From contig NZ_JACIDS010000004.1 of assembly GCF_014196455.1 (NCBI RefSeq), forward strand, positions 744,001 to 808,000: DNA of 64,000 bases, given 5' to 3'. Shown in pieces: positions 25,883 to 35,551 of the stretch (the first letter of the stretch is position 1; each line of letters opens with the position of its first letter). The notes beneath the pieces were generated by a model. That model saw only the letters and a program-made list of their open reading frames with translations, did no database searches and was not told the origin of the DNA. The translations under genes were made by a program, and so were the position numbers. This DNA is from Kaistia hirudinis (GTDB lineage Bacteria; Pseudomonadota; Alphaproteobacteria; Rhizobiales; Kaistiaceae).

Positions 25883-26563
25883 ATGGAGATGACCGGCGAA
25901 TACCGGATCCCGGTCGATCGCGCCGCGGTCTGGAAGGCCCTCAATGATCCGCGGATCCTGACGGAGGCGATTCCCGGCTGCGAGGATCTCGTCCGCAATC
26001 CGGACGGCAGCATGTCCGGCCGCTTCGTCGCGACGTCGGGCCCCGGCACGCCGGCCTTTGCCAGCACCATCGCGCTTGCCAGCGTGGTCGAGGGCCAGAG
26101 CCTCACGATCACTGGCGAAGGCGACGGCGGCAGCGCCGGATCGGTCAAGGGCGTCGCGGATGTCCGTCTCGTCGATGACGGCGCCGGCACGCTGCTGACC
26201 TATGTGCTGCGGACCCAGCTCGGTGGCACGCTGGCGCAGCTCGGCTCGCGCCAGATCGACGCGACGGCGAAGACGATGATCGAAGGCGTCCTCGGCGCGC
26301 TGGCGGGCCGCCTCGGCGACCTGCCCACGATTGCATCGACGCCTTCGCTGGCGACGCCGGGGGGTGACAGCGCCGCGGAGGAGGAACTCATCGACCGCCT
26401 CGAGCATCGCGTTGAGAACTTTGCCGAGAACGTCGCCGAGGCAGCGGAGGAGGTCGAGGAAGAGGTCGAGGTTGCGGCTGGCCGCGGCTTTCTCGGCGGC
26501 CCCTATATGTGGGGGCTCATCGCCCTTCTCATCGTCATCGTGATCCTGGCCGTGCTCCACTGA
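25883..26563 (+). CDS. CoxG-like SRPBCC protein with C-terminal membrane anchor
   Basis: 226 residues from ATG 25883 (GGAAGG 8 bases before it). Residues 1-150 are a CoxG/SRPBCC domain (GEYRIPVDRAAVWKALNDP, ILTEAIPGCEDL). A Glu/Val-rich, probably coiled stretch (about 165-200) leads to a C-terminal transmembrane helix. In CO-dehydrogenase operons CoxG recruits the oxidoreductase to the membrane. Here no cox genes are nearby, so the partner is unknown; it could dock another molybdenum hydroxylase. Confidence 0.82.
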   Translation: MEMTGEYRIPVDRAAVWKALNDPRILTEAIPGCEDLVRNPDGSMSGRFVATSGPGTPAFASTIALASVVEGQSLTITGEGDGGSAGSVKGVADVRLVDDGAGTLLTYVLRTQLGGTLAQLGSRQIDATAKTMIEGVLGALAGRLGDLPTIASTPSLATPGGDSAAEEELIDRLEHRVENFAENVAEAAEEVEEEVEVAAGRGFLGGPYMWGLIALLIVIVILAVLH

Positions 26564-26669
26564 GCCTGCCGGGCCGTCTTCATCGGGGAAGACGGATGCC
26601 TGGCGTCTGGCAAGGCGGCGCATCCGTCCCTATCTTCGCCTAACTCAACAGGATCGCTCAGTCCGGCCG

Positions 26670-26942
26670 ATGATCGTCTGCTCCTGCAATGTCCTCACCA
26701 AGCGCCACGTTCTCGAGGTGGCGGAACAGATTGCGAGCGAGCAGCCCGGCCGGCCGATCACGCCTGCGCGCATCTACCGCGCCCTCGGCGCCAAGGCGCA
26801 ATGCACGCTGTGCTTCGCGCTGGTGCGCAAGCTCATCGCCGAATCCGGCCTGCTGGTGACCTGTCCCGAGCCGCTCGGAACCGTCGGCGAGGACGAGTTC
26901 GATCCGGCGATGCTGTCGGAATCCGCGTCCCGACGGGTTTGA
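26670..26942 (+). CDS. bfd: Bacterioferritin-associated ferredoxin Bfd
   Basis: 90 residues with the four Fe-S ligands Cys4, Cys6, Cys45 and Cys48 (VCSCN, CTLC). The C-terminal tail beyond residue 60 is longer than in the 64-residue E. coli protein. Bfd binds bacterioferritin and passes electrons to its heme to mobilise stored iron. It lies 60 bp upstream of bfr on the same strand, but an Irr-type box sits between them, so bfr can also be expressed on its own. Confidence 0.9.
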   Translation: MIVCSCNVLTKRHVLEVAEQIASEQPGRPITPARIYRALGAKAQCTLCFALVRKLIAESGLLVTCPEPLGTVGEDEFDPAMLSESASRRV

Positions 26943-26971
26943 CCTCGCTCCCCTAAATCCTTACTGTCACA

Positions 26972-26990
26972 GTCTGGAATGGTTCCAGAC
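26972..26990. promoter_or_regulatory. Irr-type iron control element (ICE) upstream of bfr
   Basis: The perfect dyad GTCTGGAA-TGG-TTCCAGAC lies 12 bases before the bfr start. Its core matches the rhizobial ICE/Irr consensus TTTRGAA-N3-TTCYAAA except for one position in each arm. Its location would let Irr block bfr transcription or translation initiation under low iron. Confidence 0.65.
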
Positions 26991-27002
26991 GAGAGGATTC
27001 CC

Positions 27003-27488
27003 ATGAAGGGCGACGCCAAGGTCATCGAGTATCTCAATCACGCGCTCCGCCTTGAGCTGACTGCGGTCAACCAGTACTGGCTGCATTATCGCCTCCTCGA
27101 CGACATGGGCTTCACGAAGCTCGCCAAGAAGGAGCGGGTCGAGTCGATCGAGGAGATGCAGCACGCGGACAATCTGGTCACGCGCATCATCTTCCTCGAG
27201 GGCTTCCCGAACATGCAGGTGCTCGATCCGCTGGAGATCGGGCAGAACATCAAGGAAATCCTCGAGGCGGACCTGCGCGGCGAGTACAAGGCGCGGGCGC
27301 TCTACAAGGATGGACGCGACGTCTGCTTCGAGGCGGGCGACTATGTCTCCATGCAGCTTTTCGAGCAGCTGATGAAAGACGAGGAAGATCACATCGACTT
27401 CCTCGAGACTCAGCTCGACCTGCTCGCCAGCATCGGCCCGGAGCGCTATGCGCTGCTCCAGTCGGGCGCGGCAGACGGCGGCGAATAA
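27003..27488 (+). CDS. bfr: Bacterioferritin (heme-containing iron storage)
   Basis: 161 residues of the ferritin four-helix bundle. Ferroxidase ligands include Glu18 ([10 protein letters not shown]), Glu51 and His54 (EEMQHAD), Glu127 and His130 (DEEDHID). Met52 is in the heme axial ligand position. The start ATG 27003 follows GAGAGG. The 24-mer stores iron as a mineral core in the cytosol and pairs with Bfd upstream. A long perfect palindrome directly after the stop is its terminator. Confidence 0.96.
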   Translation: MKGDAKVIEYLNHALRLELTAVNQYWLHYRLLDDMGFTKLAKKERVESIEEMQHADNLVTRIIFLEGFPNMQVLDPLEIGQNIKEILEADLRGEYKARALYKDGRDVCFEAGDYVSMQLFEQLMKDEEDHIDFLETQLDLLASIGPERYALLQSGAADGGE

Positions 27489-27504
27489 ACGCTTCGCTTA
27501 TCCG

Positions 27505-27544
27505 CGAACAGGGGCCGCCCGGCATGCCGGGCGGCCCCTGTTCG
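27505..27544. terminator. Bidirectional terminator, 40-bp perfect palindrome
   Basis: A perfect 40-bp palindrome, centred on GGCATGCC with GGGGCCGCCC arms, lies between the convergent bfr and aldehyde dehydrogenase genes. The strength and position indicate a shared transcription stop. T runs are short on both sides. Confidence 0.8.
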
Positions 27545-27545
27545 T

Positions 27546-28997
27546 TCAGGCGTATTTGACCATGACGTGACGGACGACCGAATAGTCGTCCAGCGCATAG
27601 GTCGACAGGTCCTTGCCGTAGCCGGACTGCTTCAGTCCGCCATGCGGCATCTCGTTGACCAGCATGAAATGGCAGTTGATCCAGGTGCAGCCGTAGCGAA
27701 GCTCGGCCGCGGCGGCCATGGCCCGCGAGACGTCGCGCGTCCACACGGACGAGGCGAGGCCATAGTCGGAATCATTGGCCCAGGTCACGGCGTCGGCGAC
27801 ATCATCGAAGCGGGTGACAGAGACGACCGGCCCGAACACCTCGCGGCGGACGATCTCGTCCGACTGCAGCGCGCCGGCGACGACGGTGGGCTCATAGAAG
27901 AAGCCCGCGCCCGCAGCGGGCTTGCCGCCCGTCGTCACCTCGACATGGCTGTTCTCGGCGGCACGCGCCACGAAGCTCGCGACGCGGTCGCGCTGGCGCG
28001 CCGAGATCAGCGGCCCGATGTCGTTCTTGTCGTCATCCGCATGGCCGTAGCCGAGGCTCGATACGGCCGAGGAGAGATCGGCGACGAGCCGGTCGTAGAT
28101 CTTCGCGCCGGCATAGATGCGGCAGGCGGCGGTGCAGTCCTGGCCGGCATTGTAATAGCCGAAGATCTTCACGCCCTCGACCACCGCATCGATGTCGGCG
28201 TCGTCGAACACGATCACCGGCGCCTTGCCGCCGAGTTCCAGATGGGTGCGCTTGACCGATTTGGCGGCTGCGGCGAGCACCTTCTTGCCGGTGGCGATGT
28301 CGCCGGTGAGCGAGATCATCGAGACCTTGGGATGGTGGATCAGCGCGTTGCCGACGCTCTCGCCGCGGCCGACCACGACATTGAGCACGCCTTCGGGCAG
28401 GATGCCGCTCGCGATCTTGGCGAGCTTCAGCGTCGTCAGCGGGGTCTGCTCGGACGGCTTGATGACTACCGTGTTGCCTGCGGCGAGCGCCGGCGCCAGC
28501 TTCCATGCCGCCATCATCAGGGGGTAGTTCCAGGGCGCGATCGAGGCGACCACGCCGATCGGGTCGCGGCGGATCATCGAGGTATGGCCGGCCAGATATT
28601 CGCCCGCGGCGCTGCCGGTCTGGACGCGCGCCGCGCCCGCGAAGAAGCGGAAGCAATCGATCACGGCCGGCAATTCGTCGTTCAGCACGGCGCGATAGGG
28701 CTTGCCGCAATTGAGCGCTTCGAGCGCGGCGAAGGAGGCGGCCTCCGCCTCGATCGCATCGGCGAGCTTGAGCAGCAGGCCGGCGCGGACGCCCGGCGGC
28801 GTTCGCGACCATGAGGCGAACGCCTTCTCCGCTGCGTCGACCGCGCTGTCGATCTGCGACGGCGAGGCCTCGGGCAGATCGAGGATCGTCTCGCCGGTCT
28901 TCGGCGCCAGCACGCGCTCGGCGGTCTCGGTGCCGCCCTCGAAGGACGAGCCGATGAGCATTTCCGTGTCGGTCACGATCGAAAGATCGAGGGACAT
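27546..28997 (-). CDS. patD: Gamma-aminobutyraldehyde dehydrogenase (PatD/YdcW-like)
   Basis: 483 residues of the NAD-dependent aldehyde dehydrogenase family: Asn157 (APWNYP), Glu254 (LELGGKAP) and catalytic Cys288 (NAGQDCTA). [11 protein letters not shown] is typical of the aminobutyraldehyde branch. Start ATG 28997 follows GGGAGG. It is last in an operon with the same content and order as E. coli ydcSTUVW, so it should oxidise 4-aminobutanal from putrescine to GABA. No putrescine aminotransferase or oxidase is in the window. Confidence 0.88.
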   Translation of the reverse strand: MSLDLSIVTDTEMLIGSSFEGGTETAERVLAPKTGETILDLPEASPSQIDSAVDAAEKAFASWSRTPPGVRAGLLLKLADAIEAEAASFAALEALNCGKPYRAVLNDELPAVIDCFRFFAGAARVQTGSAAGEYLAGHTSMIRRDPIGVVASIAPWNYPLMMAAWKLAPALAAGNTVVIKPSEQTPLTTLKLAKIASGILPEGVLNVVVGRGESVGNALIHHPKVSMISLTGDIATGKKVLAAAAKSVKRTHLELGGKAPVIVFDDADIDAVVEGVKIFGYYNAGQDCTAACRIYAGAKIYDRLVADLSSAVSSLGYGHADDDKNDIGPLISARQRDRVASFVARAAENSHVEVTTGGKPAAGAGFFYEPTVVAGALQSDEIVRREVFGPVVSVTRFDDVADAVTWANDSDYGLASSVWTRDVSRAMAAAAELRYGCTWINCHFMLVNEMPHGGLKQSGYGKDLSTYALDDYSVVRHVMVKYA

Positions 28998-29017
28998 GGT
29001 GACCTCCCTTTCAGGTT

Positions 29018-29821
29018 TCACTTGCTCGCGCCCTCGACGGCTTCGCCGTCACGGGTAAGGTAATAGGCGGCGAGGATGGGGATGAGCGTGACCGCGATGA
29101 CCATGACGGCGACCACATTGGTGACGGGGCGCTGGCGCGGGCGGATCAGCTCGGAGAACATCCAAATCGGCAGCGTCTGCTGCTGTCCGGCGGTGAAGGT
29201 GGTGACGATCACTTCGTCGAAGGAGAGCGCGAAGGCGAGCATTCCGCCGGCGAGGAGGGCGGTGCCGAGCTGCGGCAGCACGACATGGCGGAAGGTCTGG
29301 AAGCCGTCGGCGCCGAGGTCCATCGAGGCCTCGATGAGCGAGCCTTGCGTACGGCGAAGCCGGGCGACGGCGTTGTTGTAGACCACGACGATGCAGAAGG
29401 TCGCGTGGCCGATGACGATCGTCCAGAACGAGAACGGGATATCCGCGAGATTGAGGGCGGCGCGGAGCGCGATGCCGGTCACGATGCCCGGAAGCGCGAT
29501 CGGCAAGGTGATGAGCAGCGACACCGCCTCGCGGCCGAAGAAGCGATAGCGCGCCATGGCTGCCGCGGCGAGCGTGCCGAGCACGATAGCGAGCGCCGTC
29601 GCGACGGATGCGACGCGCAGCGAGAGGCCGAGCGCCTGCCAGATGTCCGGCCGGTCCCAGGCGACCGCGAACCACTTCAGCGTGAAGCCCGGTGGCGGGA
29701 ACTGGTAGCTCTTCTCCTCCGTCGTCAAGGCGTAGAGGAAGATGAAGGCCAGCGGCAGGTGCAGGAACAGCAGCCCGGCCGCGGCGGCAAGCGTGACGGA
29801 AAGAGGCGGGCGGCTAGGCAT
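29018..29821 (-). CDS. ydcV: Putrescine/spermidine ABC permease (YdcV/PotC-like)
   Basis: 267 residues with six transmembrane helices and the permease EAA-type loop [21 protein letters not shown] (read around residues 165-185). The [14 protein letters not shown] segment is characteristic of PotC/YdcV. With YdcU it forms the membrane channel for polyamine uptake. It lies 20 bp upstream of patD. A 185-bp gap with paired inverted repeats separates it from ydcU, unusual within such operons. Confidence 0.9.
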   Translation of the reverse strand: MPSRPPLSVTLAAAAGLLFLHLPLAFIFLYALTTEEKSYQFPPPGFTLKWFAVAWDRPDIWQALGLSLRVASVATALAIVLGTLAAAAMARYRFFGREAVSLLITLPIALPGIVTGIALRAALNLADIPFSFWTIVIGHATFCIVVVYNNAVARLRRTQGSLIEASMDLGADGFQTFRHVVLPQLGTALLAGGMLAFALSFDEVIVTTFTAGQQQTLPIWMFSELIRPRQRPVTNVVAVMVIAVTLIPILAAYYLTRDGEAVEGASK

Positions 29822-29853
29822 GGGATGCCTCCCTGTCGAGGCGCCGAGGCGCG

Positions 29854-29984
29854 CCCTCTCCCCCCTTGCGGGGGAGAGCGGGAGAGGGGGAACCCTGCCG
29901 GGCATAGCGCATGTCGCGATAGCATGGGCCAAGTGGATGGCGGGGTCCCCCTCCCGGCCTCCCCCGCAAGGGGGGAGGGGAAGG
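29854..29984. repeat. Paired inverted palindromic element (REPIN-like), copy 4
   Basis: Arms at about 29854-29893 and 29942-29984 are inverted copies built around CCCCCTTGCGGGGG with GAGAGGGGG flanks. They lie inside the polyamine operon between ydcU and ydcV. The CTTGCGGGGG core is a variant of the CTTGTGGGGG core in copy 1. Confidence 0.8.
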
Positions 29985-30006
29985 CAGTGCTGGCGCGCTC
30001 TGTTCT

Positions 30007-30951
30007 CTACAGCGCATCGAACGCCCCCATGCGCTTGGCGACCGTCAGGTAGATTCCCATGATGACGATCGGCACGACGGAGAAGGCGGCGGCGAGGGGG
30101 ATGTTTCCGGCGACGCCCTGCTGCGTATAGACCGCCTGGCCGAGAAAGAGGGTCGAGGAGCCGACGATCTGCGGTGTGATGTAATCGCCGAGCGTCAGTG
30201 CGAAGGTGAAGATCGAGCCCGCCACGATGCCCGGCAGTGCCAGCGGGAAGATCACGGTCGAGAAGGTCTTGCGCGCATCGGCGCCGAGATCGCCGGCCGC
30301 CTCGATCAGCGAGCGCGGCACGCGCTCGAGCGAGGCCTGGATCGGCAGGATCATGAAGGGCAGCCAGAGATAGAGGAAAACGAGGAAGGTGCCGGTATAG
30401 CTGATGGACAGCGAGGGGCCGCCGACCACGGGCAGAGAGAGCCAGGCGTCGAGCAGGCCGCGCGTGCCGGTGTGGTCGGCGATGTAGGTGATGACGCCTT
30501 CCTTGGCGAGGATCAGCTTCCAGGCATAGACGCGGACGAGATAGCTCGACCAGAGCGGCAGCATGATCAGGAGATAGAACAGCGCCTTGACGCGGCCCCG
30601 GGCATAGCGCGCCGCGAAATAGGCGATGGGGAAGGCGATCACGCCACCGAACAGCGTCACCAGCGCCGCCATGACGACGGTGCGCACGATGATGTCGAAA
30701 TTGGCGGGCTGCAGCAGTTCGCCATAGGTCTTCAGCGTGAATTCGCGGACGATCAGCCCGGAGAATTCGTCGATCGAAAAGAAGCTCTGGGCGAGCAGGG
30801 CGGCGAGCGAGCCGAGATAGGCGACGCCGAGCCACAGCAGCGGCGGCGTCAGCAGCAGCGCGAGGAAAAGGCGCGGCCGGCGCATGAAGAGGTCGGAGAG
30901 GCGGCGCAGCGGGCCGTCTCTGGTCGGGGCTCCCGGCGCGGCGAGGCTCAT
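30007..30951 (-). CDS. ydcU: Putrescine/spermidine ABC permease (YdcU/PotB-like)
   Basis: 314 residues with six transmembrane helices, a long periplasmic loop after the first, and the EAA loop [34 protein letters not shown] is a PotB/YdcU family block. It lies 3 bp downstream of the ATPase ydcT, so the two are coupled. It forms a heterodimeric channel with YdcV. Confidence 0.9.
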   Translation of the reverse strand: MSLAAPGAPTRDGPLRRLSDLFMRRPRLFLALLLTPPLLWLGVAYLGSLAALLAQSFFSIDEFSGLIVREFTLKTYGELLQPANFDIIVRTVVMAALVTLFGGVIAFPIAYFAARYARGRVKALFYLLIMLPLWSSYLVRVYAWKLILAKEGVITYIADHTGTRGLLDAWLSLPVVGGPSLSISYTGTFLVFLYLWLPFMILPIQASLERVPRSLIEAAGDLGADARKTFSTVIFPLALPGIVAGSIFTFALTLGDYITPQIVGSSTLFLGQAVYTQQGVAGNIPLAAAFSVVPIVIMGIYLTVAKRMGAFDAL

Positions 30952-30954
30952 CGC

Positions 30955-31956
30955 TCAGCCCTCCAGGCGGGTCGGCGCATCCGCCGGCCAGTCGACATGG
31001 ACGCTCGCGCCCGGGGTGAAGGCCGTCGTGCCCGCCGCCGTGACGACGCTGAGGCGATCCGGGCCCACGGCGACGACATAGCGCCGCTGCGCGCCCTGAT
31101 ATTGCAGGCTCTCGACGCGTCCGAGCGGGCCGTTCCCGGTGGCGGAGAGGGTGATCTTCTCTGGCCGGATGCTCCATGCGCCGGCAGGCAGGCGAAGGCG
31201 CGTCGCGGCCTCCGGCTCGATCACGTTGGAGCCGCCGACGAAATCGGCGACGAAGCGGGTCGCCGGGCGCTCATAGACCTCTTCCGGCCGCCCGACCTGG
31301 ACGATCCGTCCGGCATTGAAGACCGCGACGCGGTCGGCCATGGACAGCGCCTCGCCCTGGTCATGCGTGACGAAGACGAAGGTGATGCCGAGGCTGCGCT
31401 GCAGCGTCTTCAGCTCTACCTGCATCTGTTCGCGCAGTTTGAGATCGAGCGCGCCGAGCGGCTCGTCGAGGAGGAGCACCTTGGGATGATTGATGAGGGC
31501 GCGGGCGAGCGCCACGCGCTGACGCTGGCCGCCGGATAGCTGGGCCGGCTTGCGGGCGCCGAAGTTCGCCAGCTTCACGAGGGCGAGCATCTCATTCGCC
31601 TTGGCGAGGCGCTCCGCCTTGCCGACGCCGCGCACCATGAGTGCATAGGCGACGTTCTCGGCCACCGACATGTGCGGGAAGAGGGCGTAGTCTTGGAAGA
31701 CGGTGTTCACGTTGCGGCGATAGGGCGGCACGCCCTCAGCATGCTCGCCAAAGATCTCGATCGTGCCGGCGGAAGGCTGCTCGAAGCCCGCGATGAGCCG
31801 GAGGCAGGTCGTCTTGCCCGAACCGGACGGCCCGAGCATGGCGAAGAATTCGCCCTCCGCGATGTCGAGATCGACCGAGTCGACCGCGCGGACCTCGCCG
31901 AAATGGCGGGCGACGGCGCGAAAGCGGACGGCGGGTATGGTGGAAGGGGTGGTCAT
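30955..31956 (-). CDS. ydcT: Putrescine/spermidine ABC ATP-binding protein (YdcT/PotA-like)
   Basis: 333 residues from ATG 31956 (MTTPSTIP); the longer frame reads through the repeat. The ATPase domain has Walker [10 protein letters not shown], signature LSGGQRQR and Walker [14 protein letters not shown]-terminal TOBE-like domain (about 250-333) includes SIRPEKITL. It powers polyamine uptake. A 232-bp gap with palindromic repeats lies between it and ydcS. Confidence 0.92.
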   Translation of the reverse strand: MTTPSTIPAVRFRAVARHFGEVRAVDSVDLDIAEGEFFAMLGPSGSGKTTCLRLIAGFEQPSAGTIEIFGEHAEGVPPYRRNVNTVFQDYALFPHMSVAENVAYALMVRGVGKAERLAKANEMLALVKLANFGARKPAQLSGGQRQRVALARALINHPKVLLLDEPLGALDLKLREQMQVELKTLQRSLGITFVFVTHDQGEALSMADRVAVFNAGRIVQVGRPEEVYERPATRFVADFVGGSNVIEPEAATRLRLPAGAWSIRPEKITLSATGNGPLGRVESLQYQGAQRRYVVAVGPDRLSVVTAAGTTAFTPGASVHVDWPADAPTRLEG

Positions 31957-31992
31957 CCGAAGGCAATTCCCTTGCGGGTTTGGCCGCGTCTT

Positions 31993-32146
31993 CACCTCCC
32001 CCTGAGGGGGAGGTCGACGGCCCAAGGCCGGCGGGAGGGGGGTTAGGGACGGCTCAGGATGAGGCGCCGCGGCGCGGCAACCTCTCCGGATGGCCCGTAA
32101 ACCCTCACCCGGCGCTTCGCGCCGACCTCTCCCTCAGGGAGAGGTG
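31993..32146. repeat. Paired inverted palindromic element (REPIN-like), copy 5
   Basis: Arms 31993-32044 (CACCTCCCCCTGAGGGGGAGG start) and 32098-32146 (ending CCTCTCCCTCAGGGAGAGGTG) are inverted copies of the unit seen at 12762-12883, including the GGGTTA/TAAACCCTC end. They sit between ydcS and ydcT, where a stable hairpin could favour binding-protein mRNA over downstream genes. Confidence 0.85.
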
Positions 32147-32188
32147 AAAGCGCGACGTTCTCGTCGGCCGATGCGAAAGCGAGGTCTC

Positions 32189-33352
32189 CTACCGCCCGCC
32201 GAGAATGGCGATGTAGTCGGTCGCCCAGCGGTAATAGGGGACGCAGGTGCCCTGGCTCGGGCACTTGGAGACCGGCGTGCGCCAGAAATGGATGCGCTCG
32301 AACTCTTCGGCACCATTGGTCTTGCAGCCCTCGTCGCCCAGAAGCGCATTGCCCTTGCACGCGGCCGGTACGGCCGGGACGGAGCCGAACCAGGCGGCGA
32401 GATCACCTTGCACCTTCGGCGCGATCGAGTGCTCCAGCCATTTGTAGGCGCAGTTGGGATGCGGCGCATCCGCATGCAGCATGGTGGTGTCGGCCCAGCC
32501 CGTGGCGCCTTCCTCGGGGATCGTCGAGGCGATCGGTTGCTTGTTGGCGACGAGCAGGTTGACTTGGAACGGCCAGCTCGACGAGGCGACGAAGCCCTCA
32601 TTGGTGAAGTCGTCGATCTGGACCATGGCGTCGTGCCAGTAGCGCGGCACGATCTGGCGCTGTGCCCGCAGCAGTTCGAGCGCGGCCTTGTACTGGTCCT
32701 CGTTCAGCTCATAGGGGTCCTTGATCCCGAGCTCGGGCTTGTGCGCCATCAGGTAGAGCGCCGCGTCGGCGATGTAGATCGGTCCGTCGAAAGCCTGCAC
32801 CCGGTCCTTGTTCGACTTGCCGTCGGGCAGCGTCTGTTCCTCGAAGACGATCGACCAGCTCTTCGGCGCCTCCTTGAACACGTTGGTGTTGTACATGAGG
32901 ACGTTGGAGCCCCACTGATAGGGCACGCCGTAATGGACTCCGTTCACCGTGTGCCAGGGCGCGCTCTGGAGGCGCGGGTCGACCTCCTTCCAGCTCGGGA
33001 TCAGATCGGTGTTGATCGGCTGGACGGTCTTGCCGGCGATGAGACGGAGCGAGGCATCGCCCGAGGCCGTGACGAGGTCGAAGCCGCCTTCGTTCATCAG
33101 CGCGACCATTTCGTCCGACGTGCCCGCCGTCTTCACGGTCACCTTGCAGCCGGTTTCCTTCTCGAAATCCGTGACCCAGTCATAGGCCTTGTCGGTATCG
33201 CCGCGCTCGATATAGCCGGCCCAGGCGACGATGGCGACTTCGCCCTCGCCGGCGCCGATCGCCTTCAGCGGCTCCTGCGCGAAGGCTGCGGTCTGTGAAA
33301 CGATCAAGGCGGCCGTGGCCACGCCGGCGGCAATCCTTCCGATGCTGCGCAT
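32189..33352 (-). CDS. ydcS: Periplasmic putrescine-binding protein (YdcS/PotD-like)
   Basis: 387 residues with a signal peptide (cleavage near AFAQ, residue 25). It is very close to E. coli YdcS across its length: WAGYIERG, YDWVTDFEKETGC, LVTASGDASLRLI, DGPIYIADAALY and TGWADTTMLH. It captures putrescine or another polyamine for the YdcTUV importer. It is first in the operon, preceded by a LysR gene on the same strand after 113 bp. Confidence 0.92.
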   Translation of the reverse strand: MRSIGRIAAGVATAALIVSQTAAFAQEPLKAIGAGEGEVAIVAWAGYIERGDTDKAYDWVTDFEKETGCKVTVKTAGTSDEMVALMNEGGFDLVTASGDASLRLIAGKTVQPINTDLIPSWKEVDPRLQSAPWHTVNGVHYGVPYQWGSNVLMYNTNVFKEAPKSWSIVFEEQTLPDGKSNKDRVQAFDGPIYIADAALYLMAHKPELGIKDPYELNEDQYKAALELLRAQRQIVPRYWHDAMVQIDDFTNEGFVASSSWPFQVNLLVANKQPIASTIPEEGATGWADTTMLHADAPHPNCAYKWLEHSIAPKVQGDLAAWFGSVPAVPAACKGNALLGDEGCKTNGAEEFERIHFWRTPVSKCPSQGTCVPYYRWATDYIAILGGR

Positions 33353-33465
33353 GTCGATCTCCCTGCAAATGAACCCGGGCGATCGCTCTTCTTTGCGGCG
33401 CTCCGTCCCGGCTGAGAACAGAATGCCGCCACAATGGCCGAATTCGCCAATACAAAAATCAGAAC

Positions 33466-34389
33466 CTAACTATCGGAAAATCCGAAATTGCGCCGATCCG
33501 GCCGTTGTGCCCGGCTGAGCGCGATGAAATCCGTGGTTGCGCGGCCCGCATCGGAGCCGCGTCGCCAGACGACGCCGGTCTTGACCGTGGGCAGCGTCTC
33601 GACCGTGGCGCGCGCCTCGATGCGGTCGCCTTCGAGCGACCAGGGGCGATAGACGAGGTCGGGCAGGATGGCGATGCCGGCGCCGGTTCCGACCAGGCTG
33701 CGCACCGCCTCGACGGAACGCGTGCGAAAGGCGACCCGCGGACGAAAGCCGTGCTCGCGCCAGAAGCCGCGCGTCGTCTCCTCGATTTCGTCGATGGAGA
33801 GCATCACATGCGGCTCCTCCGCGAATTCGGCGAGCGGCACCGCCTGAAGCGCCGCAAGGCGATGGCCCTGTGGCAGCCAGACCCGGTAGGGCGTCTCGCC
33901 GAGGATTTCCATCCGCAGTGCCGGGTCGACCGGGCGGTCAGGCATGATCATGACGGCGACGTCGAGCTCGCCATTGATCAGCAGATGTTCGAGATAGTCG
34001 CTCGTATCCTCCATCGCCGCCACATCGACGGCCGGGTGGGCGCGGCGGAAGCGCGCCAGCAGGTCGGAGAGGACATAGCCGGCGACCAGCGCGGTGACGC
34101 CGATCGTCAACCGGCCCGAGACTTCGGCCTCGTCGCCGAGCGAGCGGCGTGCGTCGGCGACGGCTTCGAGAACCCGCTCGGCCCGGCGCAGGAAGAGCTG
34201 GCCGTGGCGCGTCAGCACCATGCCGCGGCCCGACCGCTCGACCAGCACGACGCCGAGATCCGCCTCGAGTTCCTTGACGGCCTCGGTGACCGTGGATTGC
34301 GAAACGGAGAGCTGCTGCGCCGCGCCCGAGATCGAGCCGGTGTCGGCAACCGCGACGAAATATTGGAGCTGGCGGAGCTTGAAGGCCAT
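33466..34389 (-). CDS. LysR-family transcriptional regulator
   Basis: 307 residues: N-terminal winged helix (LRQLQYFVAVADTGSISGAA, residues 5-24; SQSTVTEAVKELE), then a periplasmic-binding-like effector domain ending near residue 295. It has no signature revealing the ligand. It lies upstream of and parallel to ydcS, and divergent from the nucleoside hydrolase across 192 bp without other genes. It may control either; LysR proteins commonly act on the divergent neighbour. Confidence 0.88.
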   Translation of the reverse strand: MAFKLRQLQYFVAVADTGSISGAAQQLSVSQSTVTEAVKELEADLGVVLVERSGRGMVLTRHGQLFLRRAERVLEAVADARRSLGDEAEVSGRLTIGVTALVAGYVLSDLLARFRRAHPAVDVAAMEDTSDYLEHLLINGELDVAVMIMPDRPVDPALRMEILGETPYRVWLPQGHRLAALQAVPLAEFAEEPHVMLSIDEIEETTRGFWREHGFRPRVAFRTRSVEAVRSLVGTGAGIAILPDLVYRPWSLEGDRIEARATVETLPTVKTGVVWRRGSDAGRATTDFIALSRAQRPDRRNFGFSDS

Positions 34390-34581
34390 CGGTGCAAGGC
34401 TGTCGCGGCGCGCGTGTCTCGCCGCCCTGCTGCAGCCTTGCCCAGCGTTGCGCGCGGGTCAACCGCGGGCACGCGTGCGGCATCGCGCATCTCTCCGGCG
34501 CGGTTGCTTGACGCCGCGGCGCCTCGCCTCCTAACCTCCGCCCGCCTCGCAACCGCCTTCCCTCATTCAGGACGCAACTCC

Positions 34582-35547
34582 ATGGCCCAGAAGCTTATTC
34601 TCGACGTCGACACCGGCACGGACGATGCGGTTGCGATCATGCTGGCGGCGCTGCACCCGGCCATCGATCTCGTCGCGGTGACGACGGTCAACGGCAATGT
34701 CGGCGTGCAGCATTGCACCGACAATACGCTGCGCGTCCTCGACCATATCGGCCGTTCGGATATCCGCGTCTATGAGGGGGCCGACCGCCCGTTCGTGCGC
34801 CGCGGCGTTCCGGTCATCAACCGCTATGAGGATGGCGGCGAGAAGTATCATCCCGAGGAGCTGCCGGTTCCCCCCGCGCGTTCGAAGAAGGCCGACAAGA
34901 CCGCGGTCGAGTTTCTGATCGAGACCTATCGCGCCGCGACCGATCCGATCGTGCTGATGCCGACGGGGCCGCTGACCAACATCGCCGCGGCGCTCGCCGC
35001 CGATCCCGCCTTCGTCAAGCGCGTCCCCGAGATCATCATCATGGGCGGCGGCTATGCCTTCGGCAACGTGACCGCCACGGCCGAATTCAATTTCTGGGCC
35101 GATGCCGAGGCTGCGGCTCGCGTGCTCAATGCCGGCTTCGAGAAGCTCACGCTCGTGCCGCTCGACGCGACGCATGAGGCGCTGATGACCTATGCGGATT
35201 GCGACCGCCTCGGCGCGCTCGGCACGCCGGCCGGCAAGGCGACGGCGGATATCGTCGGCTTCCGCATCGGCGTGCACGACAAGTTCCAGAAGATGGGCGA
35301 GCATGGCGGTTCCGCGCCGGTCCATGATGCGGTGTGCGTCGCCTACCTCATCGATCGCTCGGTTCTCTCGACGACGCGCTATTTCGTCGAGGTCGAGACG
35401 GCGAGCCCGCTCACCGTCGGCACCAGCATCGTCGATACGCAGGCGCGCTCGGGCGGGCGGCCGAACACCGACCTCGCGCTCCATGCCGATGCCCGCCGCT
35501 TCGTGGATATCCTCGCCGAGACTTTCGCGCGCCCGCACGGCGCCTGA
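34582..35547 (+). CDS. Inosine-uridine preferring nucleoside hydrolase family protein
   Basis: 321 residues. The calcium-binding DVDTGTDDA at residues 8-16, TGPLTNIAAAL and the VPLDATHEAL and PVHDAV blocks identify the family, which splits ribonucleosides to base and ribose. The start is ATG 34582 with AGGAC upstream. It could feed nucleobases such as uracil to the URC route at 20723-23287, but the specificity is not readable. It converges with the Tad pseudopilin genes. Confidence 0.9.
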   Translation: MAQKLILDVDTGTDDAVAIMLAALHPAIDLVAVTTVNGNVGVQHCTDNTLRVLDHIGRSDIRVYEGADRPFVRRGVPVINRYEDGGEKYHPEELPVPPARSKKADKTAVEFLIETYRAATDPIVLMPTGPLTNIAAALAADPAFVKRVPEIIIMGGGYAFGNVTATAEFNFWADAEAAARVLNAGFEKLTLVPLDATHEALMTYADCDRLGALGTPAGKATADIVGFRIGVHDKFQKMGEHGGSAPVHDAVCVAYLIDRSVLSTTRYFVEVETASPLTVGTSIVDTQARSGGRPNTDLALHADARRFVDILAETFARPHGA

Positions 35548-35551
35548 GTCG

